This document shows, one piece after another, positions 36,049-46,033 of a stretch of 64,000 nt of DNA. Numbering within the stretch: position 1 is the stretch's first letter; every line of letters begins with the position of its first letter. The DNA comes from Sphingobacterium oryzagri (GTDB lineage: Bacteria; Bacteroidota; Bacteroidia; Sphingobacteriales; Sphingobacteriaceae): NCBI RefSeq assembly GCF_028736175.1, contig NZ_CP117880.1, forward strand, positions 372,001 through 436,000, read 5' to 3'. Made by a program: the position numbers and the translations under genes. The notes under the pieces were generated by a model. It ran no database searches. It saw only the letters and a program-made list of their open reading frames with translations, and was not told the origin of the DNA.

Positions 36049-37872
36049 ATGAAATCGACGATCGTAAGTATGCTAATGATATGTGCGGCGCCTTCATTGA
36101 TGGCGCAAGACACGGTGAAGTACGTGGGAGAAACCTTGTCGAACGTTGATTATCATCATGGACAGTTAACGCCTGCGGTGGGCATCCACAATATTCAGGT
36201 ATTTCGGGCCAATCGTGAGTTTCCGGATTTGGCCGGGGGACATGGGTTTACCTATAACCACCAACCTTTTTTGGCCTACTGGAACAATACCTTCTATTTA
36301 CAATTCCTGAGTAATCCGATAGGCGAGCATATTGCCGAAGGAAAAACATTGCTTCTGACGTCTAAAGACGGTTATGACTGGTCAAAGCCGACAGATCTGT
36401 TTCCTCCATATCTGGTGCCTGAAGGGTTTACAAAGCCCGGCCGGACAGATAAAGCTGGAAAAGAACTGTATGCCATCATGCATCAGCGAATGGGCTTTTA
36501 CACGGCAAAAAACGGAAAATTACTAACCATCGGCTACTACGGTGTTGCGCTGGATGCAAAAGACGACCCCAATGATGGTAATGGTATCGGGCGTGTGGTA
36601 CGCGAAATCAAAAAGGATGGCTCGTTTGGCCCGATCTACTTTATACGATTCAACAGCTCTTTTGACCAAAAATTGGCAAGCTATCCGTTCTACACGAAAA
36701 GTAAAGAAAAAGCCTTTGTCCAGGCCTGCAACGAGTTGATGGCCGATCCGCTCATGATGCAGCAATGGGTGGAAGAAGCGGATCGTAACGACCCGATTGT
36801 GCCCTATCACCGACCTATCAAAGCATTTGCTTATTATCACTTGAACGACGGACGTGTGGTTGGACTGTGGAAACACGCCTTGACCTCCATAAGCAACGAT
36901 GGCGGTAAATCTTGGGCATATACGCCTTTGCGCGCACCGGGTTTTGTCAATAGTAATGCAAAAGTATGGGGGCAAAAAACTTCCGATGGTCGCTTTGCGA
37001 CAGTTTACAATCCGTCGGAATTTCGGTGGCCACTGGCTATCTCAACAAGTAACGACGGATTAACCTATACCGATTTATTATTGGTGAATGGCGAAATCAG
37101 CAGTATGCGTTACGGCGGAAATTATAAATCTTACGGACCGCAGTATGTACGTGGGATTTTAGAAGGTAACGGCACGGCGCCGGACAACGATATGTGGCTT
37201 ACCTACAGCATGAATAAGGAAGATATGTGGGTTGCGAAGGTGCCCGTTCCCGTAAAATCTACCGTAGAGGGAAACGTGCACGATGATTTTGCAAGCGAGG
37301 CCGTAGCGGCTTACAAACGTTGGAATATCTACAGTCCTTTGTGGGCAAGCGCGAAGCCGGAAGGCAATGAACTGCTCTTGCGAGACAAAGACCCATTTGA
37401 TTATGCCAAGGCTGATCGCGTGATTGCCTCGTCTAAAAAGGCAGAAATAGAATTTACCATAACGCCTAAGCAGACAGACCATGGCCTGTTGGAGATTGAA
37501 TTGACAGATGACAAAGGGCTAGCTGCTTGCCGCTTGATCTTTGATCAGGACGGCGAGCTGAAAAATAAAGCGGGATACAGAAACGCCGGGGTACAAGCGT
37601 ACAAAGCTGGCGAGCAGTATACTATCAAATTGATTGCTGATGTAGCTACGCGATCTTATCAACTAACGGTTAACGGCAACGATAAGGGAACGAAGCTTTT
37701 CTTCCAGCCGGTAGCCAACATCAGTAAAGTCTCCTTTCGGACGGGCAGCGTGAGAAGATATCCCGATGCTGATACACCGACGGATCAAGATTTTGATGTG
37801 AAAGATGCAGGAGGAATGGTGAAGGAGGCAGCTTACGGGATATCGTCCTTGAAAGCAAAAAGGTTAAACTAA
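36049..37872 (+). CDS. Sialidase-like beta-propeller protein with C-terminal jelly roll
   Basis: This is a 607-residue exported protein. The start at 36049 gives a good signal peptide ending MAQ near 20; an earlier in-frame ATG at 36019 lies inside the previous gene. Residues 45-400 read as a propeller with Asp-box-like repeats (LTSKDGYDW, SNDGGKSW, STSNDGLTY). A C-terminal segment of about 420-600 looks like a laminin-G or jelly-roll sandwich (EIEFTITPKQTDHG, RSYQLTVNGND). I do not recognise a characterised family. A glycosidase or lyase acting on a pectic side chain is the natural guess from context. The stop overlaps the next start (TAATG). Confidence 0.65.
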   Translation: MKSTIVSMLMICAAPSLMAQDTVKYVGETLSNVDYHHGQLTPAVGIHNIQVFRANREFPDLAGGHGFTYNHQPFLAYWNNTFYLQFLSNPIGEHIAEGKTLLLTSKDGYDWSKPTDLFPPYLVPEGFTKPGRTDKAGKELYAIMHQRMGFYTAKNGKLLTIGYYGVALDAKDDPNDGNGIGRVVREIKKDGSFGPIYFIRFNSSFDQKLASYPFYTKSKEKAFVQACNELMADPLMMQQWVEEADRNDPIVPYHRPIKAFAYYHLNDGRVVGLWKHALTSISNDGGKSWAYTPLRAPGFVNSNAKVWGQKTSDGRFATVYNPSEFRWPLAISTSNDGLTYTDLLLVNGEISSMRYGGNYKSYGPQYVRGILEGNGTAPDNDMWLTYSMNKEDMWVAKVPVPVKSTVEGNVHDDFASEAVAAYKRWNIYSPLWASAKPEGNELLLRDKDPFDYAKADRVIASSKKAEIEFTITPKQTDHGLLEIELTDDKGLAACRLIFDQDGELKNKAGYRNAGVQAYKAGEQYTIKLIADVATRSYQLTVNGNDKGTKLFFQPVANISKVSFRTGSVRRYPDADTPTDQDFDVKDAGGMVKEAAYGISSLKAKRLN

Positions 37873-39308
37873 TGAAAGTACTGGTAATGGTGATCGGCAT
37901 ATTGGGGAGTTGGCTATCGGCGCAAGCGTCGCTGCAGCTACCGAATATTTTTGCCCAGCACATGGTGCTGCAGCGCAACGAGCCTGTGGCCATCTTTGGC
38001 CAGGCAAAAGCCGGCGAGAAAGTCACGGTCACGTTTAACGGGCAAGTGAAGCACAGCACCGCCAATAACTCCGGAGATTGGAAAGTGATGCTCTCGGCCA
38101 TGGATGCAAATGCGCAGGGACAAGCCCTCGTGATAAGGTCTACCGATGAAGAGATCGTATTTCACGATGTGCTTGTTGGCGAAGTGTGGCTTTGTTCGGG
38201 ACAATCCAATATGGAGTTTCAAATGCGGAAGCTGGAGAAGCTTGCGGCTGAAGGGCAGCGGGCAAACTTTCCAAAAGACGCCGTCAAGAAGGCTAAAAAT
38301 CCGGCTATTCGTTTGTTTTTGGTGAGACGGAAATTTTTAGCCAAACCCGATAGTGCACATGCCGGATGGAGCATCGCGCAGGATTCTGCCCTCAGGCAAT
38401 TTTCAGCAGCCGGTTACTTCTTTGCAAAAACCTTGCAGGAGCAACTGCAAGTGCCGGTAGGCATTATTTCATCGGCCGTGAGCGGAAGCCGTATCGAGCC
38501 TTGGATAGCAGCGAAGGCTTTGCAGGAAGAACGGTATTTTCAGGATAAAAAGATCGAGGGAGATCCGGGTAAGTTTTTTGAATCGATGATTGCGCCTTTA
38601 GCGCCCTATACGATTAAAGGGGTATTTTGGTATCAAGGCGAAACCAACGTTTTCCTGAAGGAAAACATAAGCTATGCCTATAAGTTTAAAACGCTTATCC
38701 AAAGCTGGCGAGCACGTTGGGGCAATCCCAAGCTTCCGTTTTTCTATACGCAGATTGCGCCTTTCCAATATTCTTTGGATGAAAAGGGAAATGAGCGTAT
38801 GCCAAAAACGATCCTTCCTGAATTTCGGGAGGCGCAAGACCTGATTTTGCAATTGCCGCATACCGGTAGAATCGTAACGACAGATTTAGTGGATGATGTA
38901 AAAGATCTGCACCCGACGGATAAATGGGATGTAGGTTACCGATTGGCCTTGCAGGCGCTGGAAAAAACGTATGGCAAGGCAATAGAATCAGATGGCCCTA
39001 CCTTCGCTAAAGTACAGTATAAAGCGGCCAAGGCGATTGTACGTTTTGACCACGCACAAGGATTGAAATCGGTAGACGGTAAGTCTTTATCAGGCTTTGA
39101 AGTCGCCGGGCCAGATGGCAAATACAGCCCGGCACGTGCGCAAATTGTCGGACAAACAGTGCATTTAACAGGCGATGCGCTGCCGCACATCGTACAGGTA
39201 CGCTTCGCATGGGACGAGGCCGCTCAGCCCAATTTGGTGAATAGCGCCGGCCTGCCAGCCCTGCCGTTTCGAACAGATAACCCCTACAAAAAACTTAAAC
39301 TGAAATAA
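37872..39308 (+). CDS. SASA-family carbohydrate O-acetylesterase
   Basis: This is a 478-residue exported protein with a signal peptide ending near SAQA at 20. It has the SGNH/SASA esterase motifs: LCSGQSNMEF near 110 with the nucleophile Ser, GVFWYQGETNV near 257, and DVKDLHPTDKW near 340 with the catalytic Asp and His. A beta-sandwich insertion at the N terminus is usual for this group. The family includes sialate O-acetylesterases and acetylesterases of plant glycans. In this operon it most likely removes acetyl groups from pectin, for example the acetylated sugars of RG-II. It overlaps the gene upstream by 1 bp, and 12 bp separate it from the GH2 gene. Confidence 0.88.
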   Translation: MKVLVMVIGILGSWLSAQASLQLPNIFAQHMVLQRNEPVAIFGQAKAGEKVTVTFNGQVKHSTANNSGDWKVMLSAMDANAQGQALVIRSTDEEIVFHDVLVGEVWLCSGQSNMEFQMRKLEKLAAEGQRANFPKDAVKKAKNPAIRLFLVRRKFLAKPDSAHAGWSIAQDSALRQFSAAGYFFAKTLQEQLQVPVGIISSAVSGSRIEPWIAAKALQEERYFQDKKIEGDPGKFFESMIAPLAPYTIKGVFWYQGETNVFLKENISYAYKFKTLIQSWRARWGNPKLPFFYTQIAPFQYSLDEKGNERMPKTILPEFREAQDLILQLPHTGRIVTTDLVDDVKDLHPTDKWDVGYRLALQALEKTYGKAIESDGPTFAKVQYKAAKAIVRFDHAQGLKSVDGKSLSGFEVAGPDGKYSPARAQIVGQTVHLTGDALPHIVQVRFAWDEAAQPNLVNSAGLPALPFRTDNPYKKLKLK

Positions 39309-39320
39309 ACACGCATACAC

Positions 39321-42095
39321 ATGAAGTCTTGTCTACCTTTTTTTCTATACACCCTGCTTTTTATCTTTTCCGGCCAGCTTGTGGCGCAAGAGACGGTAAA
39401 GCATTACCTATCCGGAAAGGGGAAGGATGACGGGGTGCTTTGGGACTTTAAAGTGTCTGATGGAATGAAAGCAGGGCAATGGACAAAAATCGCCGTTCCT
39501 TCTAATTGGGAGCTGCAGGGGTTTGGAAAATATAACTACGGTTTTAATAAAGAAGCCGACAAGGGAAAAGAAATCGGGAGTTATAAGCACCGCTTTGTGG
39601 TACATCGTGCATGGAAAGATAAGCAGATCAACCTGGTGTTTGAAGGCGTGATGACAGATGCCGATGTCAAGCTCAATGGTAAATCTGTTGGAGCATTCCA
39701 CCAGGGCGCCTTTTATACGTTTTCGTACGATATCAGCAAGCTTATTCAATGGGGAAAAGAGAACCTGTTAGAAGTTGAGGTCGCTAAACACTCTGCTAAT
39801 AAATCGGTTAACGCGGCCGAGCGCGAAGGCGACTTCTGGGTATTTGGCGGGATATTCCGTCCGGTCTTTCTGGAGGTGCTTCCCAAAAATCATATCGAAC
39901 GGCTCTCCATTGATGCTAAAGCAGACGGTGCCTTGCAGATGATCGTGCAATCGGCAGGTTCGGCTGATCAGGTTTCGCTTCAATTGTATGATGCGCGCGG
40001 AAAAGCATTTGGCAAGCTGATACAGGCTTCGTTGAAAGATAACAAAGCCCTGATAGCAAGTAAGTTTGATCAGCCAGCGCTATGGTCGGCAGAATATCCG
40101 CATTTGTATCGTGCAGAAGTGATCTTGTTGGCAAAAGGAAAAGAAGTACATCGTGTAAACCAGAAGATCGGTTTTCGTTCGATCGAAGTACGACAACGTG
40201 ACGGCGTATACATTAATGGACAGAAGATAAAATTTAAAGGCGTAAACCGACATTCCTTTCATCCGGAATCTGGACGTACCACGAGCAAAGCAATCAGTAT
40301 TCATGACGTCGAGCTTATCAAGGAAATGAATATGAATGCGGTGCGTATGGCACATTATCCACCAGATACGCATTTCCTGGAAGTGTGCGATTCCTTGGGT
40401 TTATACGTCATGAATGAGCTCGGCGGTTGGCATGGATATTATGATACGCCTACCGGAACGAAGCTGCTGAAAGAAATGATCAAAGTCTCTGAAAATAACC
40501 CTGCTGTTATTTTCTGGGCAAATGGTAATGAAGGCGGTCATAATCCCGAGCTGGATACGACTTTCTTTGCCGAGGATATTCAAAAACGTCCGCTGATCTA
40601 TCCGTGGGCTGTCTATGGTGGGTTTGAAACGACACATTACCGCGAGTACAATTACGGAATAGGCACCTATGATCATGGTCACAACATCGTGATGCCTACC
40701 GAGTTTTTACACGGTATGTTTGATGGCGGGCATGGCGCAGGCATAGAAGATTATTGGAAAGCCATGTGGGCTAATCCGCTTTCTGCGGGTGGTTTTTTAT
40801 GGGATTTTCAGGATCAGGGCATTGTGCGGACAGACAAAGATGGGGTGATAGACACCGATGGAAATCGAGGTGCAGATGGTATCGTTGGCCCGCATTACGA
40901 ACGAGAAGGAAGTTTTTATACGATTAAAGAAGTTTGGAGTCCTATTTTCTTTGAAAAAAGAGAGATGACGAAAGGCTTCAACGGGGAGTTTACTATAGAA
41001 AATCGCTACGCTTTTACCAATACGGCAAATTGTACTTTTAGCTATGCACTTCATCGCTTAAATTCCGGAAATACGGCAGGCGATGTCAAGACCGGCATTA
41101 TCGCGTCGCCCGATATCAAACCCTATGCAAAAGGTATCCTAAAAGCAGACTTGCCCAACGATTGGTATAATTATGATATCCTGTACATCACCGCAAAAGA
41201 TGTTTATGATAAAGAATTATTTACATGGAGCTTCCCTATTGCCTTGCCTGAGCGAGCAGCCAAGGAATGGTTGAAAACAGCTGGCGCCAAGGTCGAAGCA
41301 AACGAGACGGCAGAAGCGTTTATTGTAGAAAGCAATGGCATACAATATCAGTTTAACAAGCTGAGCGGTTTGCTGGAAGAAGTTAAAAACAAGCAGGGTG
41401 TCATCCCATTTGCAAATGGGCCAGTTCTGCAAGAAGCCGTTAATAATTACAAACAGTTTTCGATGCGCCATAACGGTGATACAGTTGTTATCGAATCTAC
41501 TTTCGATAAAAAAGAGAGTTACAACAAGTTGCAGTGGACGATCTATCCATCAGGGCAATTGAAAATGCATGTGCAGTATTTTCCCGAAAGCTATTTTACA
41601 CGCTTTGTCGGTGTAAATTTTGATTTGCCGGAAGAGCAAATGGTTGGGGTAGAATATATGGGCATGGGCCCGTATCGTGTGTGGAAAAACAGGATGAAGG
41701 GCAATCGTTTTGGGATATGGGATAAAGCATACAATGATGCAGCTACTGGTGAAGTGCCTTTTGAGTATCCTGAATTTAAAGGCTACCATGCCAACATGTA
41801 TTGGGCCAAATTTAAGTTGAAGTCACAATCCTTCCGCGTGTTCACCGATAGGGAAGATGTGTTTTTACGACTATACACGCCAAAAGAACAGCAAGATACC
41901 GACTGGAAAAATATGGAGCCAACATTTCCTAAAGGAGATATTTCGTTTATGAACGGGATATCGGCTATAGGTACTAAAACGCAAAAGCCCGAGACAACCG
42001 GCCCCATGGGAATGAAGCATGTGTATTACGATTTTGAAAAAGAGCCGATCAGAGCCTTGCATCTGCAATTATACTTTGATTTCTCTGGTGAATAA
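39321..42095 (+). CDS. GH2 family glycoside hydrolase, beta-galactosidase-like
   Basis: This is a 924-residue exported enzyme with a signal peptide ending at VAQ near 23. It has GH2 sugar-binding, sandwich and TIM-barrel domains (NWELQGFGKYNYG, GVNRHSFHPESGRT). The acid/base Glu is in WANGNEGGHN near 404, and the candidate nucleophile Glu is in MPTEFLHG near 461. A large C-terminal beta-rich region of about 600-924 resembles the C-terminal domains of long beta-galactosidases. RG-II contains several beta-linked sugars (galacturonate, glucuronate, rhamnose) for which GH2 enzymes are used, so the exact substrate is open. Gaps of 12 and 19 bp place it firmly in the operon. Confidence 0.85.
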   Translation: MKSCLPFFLYTLLFIFSGQLVAQETVKHYLSGKGKDDGVLWDFKVSDGMKAGQWTKIAVPSNWELQGFGKYNYGFNKEADKGKEIGSYKHRFVVHRAWKDKQINLVFEGVMTDADVKLNGKSVGAFHQGAFYTFSYDISKLIQWGKENLLEVEVAKHSANKSVNAAEREGDFWVFGGIFRPVFLEVLPKNHIERLSIDAKADGALQMIVQSAGSADQVSLQLYDARGKAFGKLIQASLKDNKALIASKFDQPALWSAEYPHLYRAEVILLAKGKEVHRVNQKIGFRSIEVRQRDGVYINGQKIKFKGVNRHSFHPESGRTTSKAISIHDVELIKEMNMNAVRMAHYPPDTHFLEVCDSLGLYVMNELGGWHGYYDTPTGTKLLKEMIKVSENNPAVIFWANGNEGGHNPELDTTFFAEDIQKRPLIYPWAVYGGFETTHYREYNYGIGTYDHGHNIVMPTEFLHGMFDGGHGAGIEDYWKAMWANPLSAGGFLWDFQDQGIVRTDKDGVIDTDGNRGADGIVGPHYEREGSFYTIKEVWSPIFFEKREMTKGFNGEFTIENRYAFTNTANCTFSYALHRLNSGNTAGDVKTGIIASPDIKPYAKGILKADLPNDWYNYDILYITAKDVYDKELFTWSFPIALPERAAKEWLKTAGAKVEANETAEAFIVESNGIQYQFNKLSGLLEEVKNKQGVIPFANGPVLQEAVNNYKQFSMRHNGDTVVIESTFDKKESYNKLQWTIYPSGQLKMHVQYFPESYFTRFVGVNFDLPEEQMVGVEYMGMGPYRVWKNRMKGNRFGIWDKAYNDAATGEVPFEYPEFKGYHANMYWAKFKLKSQSFRVFTDREDVFLRLYTPKEQQDTDWKNMEPTFPKGDISFMNGISAIGTKTQKPETTGPMGMKHVYYDFEKEPIRALHLQLYFDFSGE

Positions 42096-42114
42096 TGATG
42101 TAGAGTAAATAGAG

Positions 42115-44853
42115 ATGAAGAGACTGCGCTATCTGATAATTATTGTTTTTACAGCCCTTACGTGCCACGTTTGGGCGGCTGTCGGCGTTGCTGATCTTCG
42201 ATGCGAGCTGTTGGTCGATCCTATAACGATCGATAATCAGCAACCTCGGTTGAGCTGGAAGATTAACGCCGAAGATCGCGATGTTTCTCAAACTGCTTAT
42301 CATGTTTTGGTGTCGTCGTCTTTAGCCAATCTGGAGAAAAACGTGGGCGACCTTTGGGATTCCGGCGAGGTTGCTTCATCCAACTCCATCAGCGTATACT
42401 ATGGCGGCAAAGCACTCCAATCTCGTCAAGCGGTTTTTTGGAAAGTCAGGATCTCGACCAACAAAGGCGTATCAGCATGGTCGTCTGCCGCGTCCTGGCA
42501 GATGGGACTTTTGTATTACAAAGACTGGACGGGGCGCTGGATAGGTTTTGATGAATATTTTAAGACAGACAACAGCGCTACAGGCCAGGTCGCGGCGCGC
42601 TATTTCCGAAAAGAATTTACCGTCGCAAAGCCCATCAAAAAGGCCATGGTCTATGTGATGGGCCTCGGGCTGTATGAGCTTTATCTTAACGGTAAGAAAG
42701 TCGGCGATCAAGTACTTGCGCCGTCGCCAACCGATTATACCGAGAATATTAAATACAACGTATTTGACGTGACTGCGCTGTTGAAACAAGGCGATCAAGC
42801 TCTGGGTGTGCTGTTGGGCAACGGACGATTTTATGCCATGAGGCAAGCAAAGCCTTACAAAGTGAAAACCTTTGGTTTTCCCAAACTACAGTTGCAATTG
42901 ATACTGACGTATGCCGATGGCCGTACCGAATGGGTAAAGACCGACGATAGTTGGAAAGGCACCAGCGAAGGGCCGATCACGGCCAACAATGAATATGACG
43001 GTGAACGTTATGATGCGCGCAAAGAATGGTCAGGCTGGGCAAAAGCTGGGTTTGATGATAGCCAATGGCTGAAAGCCCGCTATGTGCAAGAGCCGGGTGG
43101 GCAGTATGAAGCGCAGTTGAACGCCAACATGAAGGTTATGAAAGAGATCAGCCCTGTTTCGGTAACTAAAAAAGGGAACGGCAGGTATGTGCTAGACTTC
43201 GGACAAAACTTTGCCGGTTGGGTAAAGATGCGCGTAAAAGGCCATGCCGGAACAGTGGTTGGCCTTCGGTTTGCCGAGTCCTTGACCGACAGTGGCGAGC
43301 TGTTTACAACCAATCTTCGGGATGCAAAAGCTACCGATGAATATATTCTGAAAGGTGGAGAAGAAGAAGAATGGGAACCACGATTTACTTACCACGGCTT
43401 CCGCTACGTCGAAGTAGATGGATTCCCTGGAGAAGTCAAAACGAGTGATTTTACAGGCCGTGTGGTGTATGACGATATGGCAACGATCGGAAGTTTTTCA
43501 AGCTCCAACACATTGCTAAACCAAATCCATCAGAATGCCTGGTGGAGTATTGCTTCCAATTATAAGGGCATGCCTGTCGACTGTCCGCAACGTAACGAAC
43601 GCCAGCCTTGGCTGGGTGACCGCCCGATGAGTGCCTATGGCGAGAGTTTTCTTTTTGACAATACGCTGCTTTACACAAAATGGCTGGAAGATATTCGACT
43701 TTCACAGCAAGCAGACGGTGCTATTCCGGATGTTGCACCTGCCTTTTGGCGTTACTACAGCGACAATGTAAGTTGGCCAGGTACATACCTCTTTATTGCC
43801 GAGATGCTTTTTAAGCAAACAGGTGATATACGGATATTGAAAAAGCATTATCCGTATATGAAAAAGTGGATGGACTATATGCGCGTGCGGTATATGGATG
43901 CCGAGGGAATAATTGGCAAAGATAGCTATGGCGACTGGTGCTTTCCGCCGCGCACGATTGAAGACGGACGCGGAAAGATTGCCGATAAGAAATATCCGAG
44001 TGCACTGATCTCCGCGGCCTACTACTATCACTTATTGGGCTTGATGGAGCGCTTTAGTAAGCTGACGGATAATGCTGCTGACAGCGATACATTTACTTCA
44101 ACTGCTGCGCAATTGAAAATAGACTTTAACAAGAAATTTTATCATGCGGCTGGCTATTACGGAACCAATAGCTTAACCGATAACCTGTTGCCGCTATATT
44201 TTGGACTGGCCGATGCGCAAAACGTAGATAAAGTAGCGGCGCGTGTTGTCACCATCGTGGAAAAGGAAAACAACGGCCACCTGAGCACAGGCGTGGTAGG
44301 CACGCAGTGGATCATGCGGACGCTGACGAATATTGGACGGGCAGATCTGGCATACCGCCTGGCGACAAAAAAAACCTATCCTTCTTGGGGATACATGGTC
44401 GAAAATGGCGCAACGAGCATCTGGGAGCTTTGGAATGGTAATACCGCTCATCCAAAAATGAACTCCCAAAACCATGTGATGATGCTGGGTGATCTATTGA
44501 TCTGGTATTACGAACATTTGGCAGGGATTCAATCAGGAGGCGACGCTTTTCAATCGATCGTGATGAAACCGAGCTTCGTAGAAGGCTTGGATGATGTAGA
44601 TGCTTCGTACGAAAGTTTACAGGGCAAGATCAGTTCATCCTGGAAAAAAAATAAAAGCTTATTGGCTTGGCATATCGGTATTCCGCCAAATACAAAAGCC
44701 ACGATCTATGTGCCAACGAGCGATGTAGCAAACATCACCGAGGGTGATAAAAAGTTGACTCAGGTCGAAGGCGTCAAATATTTAAGAAAAGAAAAAGACG
44801 AGCTCGTGCTGGAGGTAGGCTCGGGAAATTACCAATTTAAGATTAAACGATAA
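42115..44853 (+). CDS. GH78 alpha-L-rhamnosidase (copy 1)
   Basis: This is a 912-residue exported enzyme with a signal peptide ending at WAA near 22. GH78 features are the N-terminal LRCELLVDPITIDNQQPRLS followed by two beta-sandwiches. A third domain follows with DFGQNFAGWVKMRVKGHAG near 360. The (alpha/alpha)6 barrel carries DCPQRNERQPWLGD near 487, where the usual RDE is RNE and the Glu is the likely general acid. A second Glu lies in NGATSIWELWNG near 766. It removes alpha-L-rhamnose from RG-I or RG-II chains. The DCPxRDE Asp-to-Asn change is not rare but may alter specificity. It is 19 bp from the GH2 gene and 6 bp from the next. Confidence 0.93.
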   Translation: MKRLRYLIIIVFTALTCHVWAAVGVADLRCELLVDPITIDNQQPRLSWKINAEDRDVSQTAYHVLVSSSLANLEKNVGDLWDSGEVASSNSISVYYGGKALQSRQAVFWKVRISTNKGVSAWSSAASWQMGLLYYKDWTGRWIGFDEYFKTDNSATGQVAARYFRKEFTVAKPIKKAMVYVMGLGLYELYLNGKKVGDQVLAPSPTDYTENIKYNVFDVTALLKQGDQALGVLLGNGRFYAMRQAKPYKVKTFGFPKLQLQLILTYADGRTEWVKTDDSWKGTSEGPITANNEYDGERYDARKEWSGWAKAGFDDSQWLKARYVQEPGGQYEAQLNANMKVMKEISPVSVTKKGNGRYVLDFGQNFAGWVKMRVKGHAGTVVGLRFAESLTDSGELFTTNLRDAKATDEYILKGGEEEEWEPRFTYHGFRYVEVDGFPGEVKTSDFTGRVVYDDMATIGSFSSSNTLLNQIHQNAWWSIASNYKGMPVDCPQRNERQPWLGDRPMSAYGESFLFDNTLLYTKWLEDIRLSQQADGAIPDVAPAFWRYYSDNVSWPGTYLFIAEMLFKQTGDIRILKKHYPYMKKWMDYMRVRYMDAEGIIGKDSYGDWCFPPRTIEDGRGKIADKKYPSALISAAYYYHLLGLMERFSKLTDNAADSDTFTSTAAQLKIDFNKKFYHAAGYYGTNSLTDNLLPLYFGLADAQNVDKVAARVVTIVEKENNGHLSTGVVGTQWIMRTLTNIGRADLAYRLATKKTYPSWGYMVENGATSIWELWNGNTAHPKMNSQNHVMMLGDLLIWYYEHLAGIQSGGDAFQSIVMKPSFVEGLDDVDASYESLQGKISSSWKKNKSLLAWHIGIPPNTKATIYVPTSDVANITEGDKKLTQVEGVKYLRKEKDELVLEVGSGNYQFKIKR

Positions 44854-44859
44854 AAAGAT

Positions 44860-46011
44860 ATGGCATTGGGTAAAAAATGTTTTGTGCTTCTCTGGAGCCT
44901 GCTGCTTTTAAACAGTATTGTGGCGCAGGAAAATGCTTTGTCTAAATGGCAAAAGGGCATACTAAAAGATGAGTTTATTTATGAAAAAGCGCCGTTTCCA
45001 TCGTGCCACTCGGCAACGTTAGCAGAGACAGCGGAAGGCTTGGTGTATGCTTTCTTTGGAGGAACACGTGAGCGTAATCCCGATGTGGAGATCTACGTTT
45101 GTCGTTTTGAAAACGGCGAGTGGACTGCACCTGCGTCTGTCGCGGATGGCGTACAAGCAGACGGAAGTCGGCTTCCGACCTGGAATCCGGTGCTGTATCA
45201 AGTGCCTGGCGCTGAGCTCCTGTTGTTTTATAAAGTCGGGCCAAAACCGGCTGAATGGTGGGGCATGCTAAAGCGCTCGACAGATGGCGGCAAAACCTGG
45301 TCGGCAGCAGAGAAGCTGCCGCAAGGTTTTATCGGTCCGGTCAAAAATAAGCCCATCTTGCTGAGTAATGGAAATTTGATATGCCCTTCCAGCACCGAAG
45401 GAAACGGATGGAATATACATTTCGAGATAACGAAAGATTCGGGCAAAACTTGGCGAAAAGTTGGCCCTATTGGACGTGGCGAGGACGATCTAACGGCCAT
45501 ACAGCCAAGCGTACTCGACCATGGAAATGGAAAACTGCAACTATTGGCCCGAAGCCGTAATTGGGCGATCGTCGAATCCTGGTCTAATGATAACGGTGAA
45601 ACCTGGTCGCCACTGCAAAAGACAAGTCTTCCCAACAACAATTCGGGAACCGATGCCCTGACCATGAAAAACGGCAAGCACGTGTTGGTGTATAACCACG
45701 TGCTACCGCCCAAAGACAATCCGAAAGGCGCACGCACACCGCTTAATGTGGCTATTTCCGACGATGGCAAGCGATGGGATGCGGTGTTGATTTTGGAAGA
45801 TTCGCCCATCAGCCAATACTCCTACCCCGCCGTGATACAAACGCAGGATAATCTGCTGCATTTTGTATATACCTGGAGAAGACAAAAGATGAAACACGTG
45901 GTCGTAGACCCAACGAAGTTAAAAAGAAGAGCAATCAAAGACGGCATTTGGCCGAAAGTAAAAGGATATACCTTGCCAACGTTAGACACGTACAAGGCAG
46001 AAGAACAATAG
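44860..46011 (+). CDS. Sialidase-like (BNR) exo-glycosidase, candidate ketodeoxy-sugar hydrolase
   Basis: This is a 383-residue exported protein with a signal peptide ending VAQ near 22. It forms a six-bladed BNR propeller with four Asp boxes: RSTDGGKTW near 140, TKDSGKTW near 192, SNDNGETW near 243 and ISDDGKRW near 300. An Arg of the substrate-carboxylate type lies in FFGGTRERNPD near 66-76. Sialidase-fold enzymes (GH33 and relatives) bind ketosidically linked acidic sugars. RG-II contains two such sugars, Kdo and Dha, and no sialic acid is expected in plants. The next four genes form an acid-sugar cassette, so I suggest Dha or Kdo release. A role on another uronic linkage is possible. Confidence 0.75.
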   Translation: MALGKKCFVLLWSLLLLNSIVAQENALSKWQKGILKDEFIYEKAPFPSCHSATLAETAEGLVYAFFGGTRERNPDVEIYVCRFENGEWTAPASVADGVQADGSRLPTWNPVLYQVPGAELLLFYKVGPKPAEWWGMLKRSTDGGKTWSAAEKLPQGFIGPVKNKPILLSNGNLICPSSTEGNGWNIHFEITKDSGKTWRKVGPIGRGEDDLTAIQPSVLDHGNGKLQLLARSRNWAIVESWSNDNGETWSPLQKTSLPNNNSGTDALTMKNGKHVLVYNHVLPPKDNPKGARTPLNVAISDDGKRWDAVLILEDSPISQYSYPAVIQTQDNLLHFVYTWRRQKMKHVVVDPTKLKRRAIKDGIWPKVKGYTLPTLDTYKAEEQ

Positions 46012-46033
46012 TTTAAATATAGTATAAGAAAAT

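Noticed and set aside
45228..45809. A 193-codon reverse-strand frame under the sialidase-like gene
   Set aside because: It is a shadow of the Asp-box repeats on the forward strand, with no plausible protein features.
44860..46011. A true sialidase acting on host sialic acid
   Set aside because: No N-acetylmannosamine or N-acetylglucosamine catabolic genes are present, and all surrounding enzymes are for plant pectin. The fold fits a ketodeoxy sugar of RG-II better.
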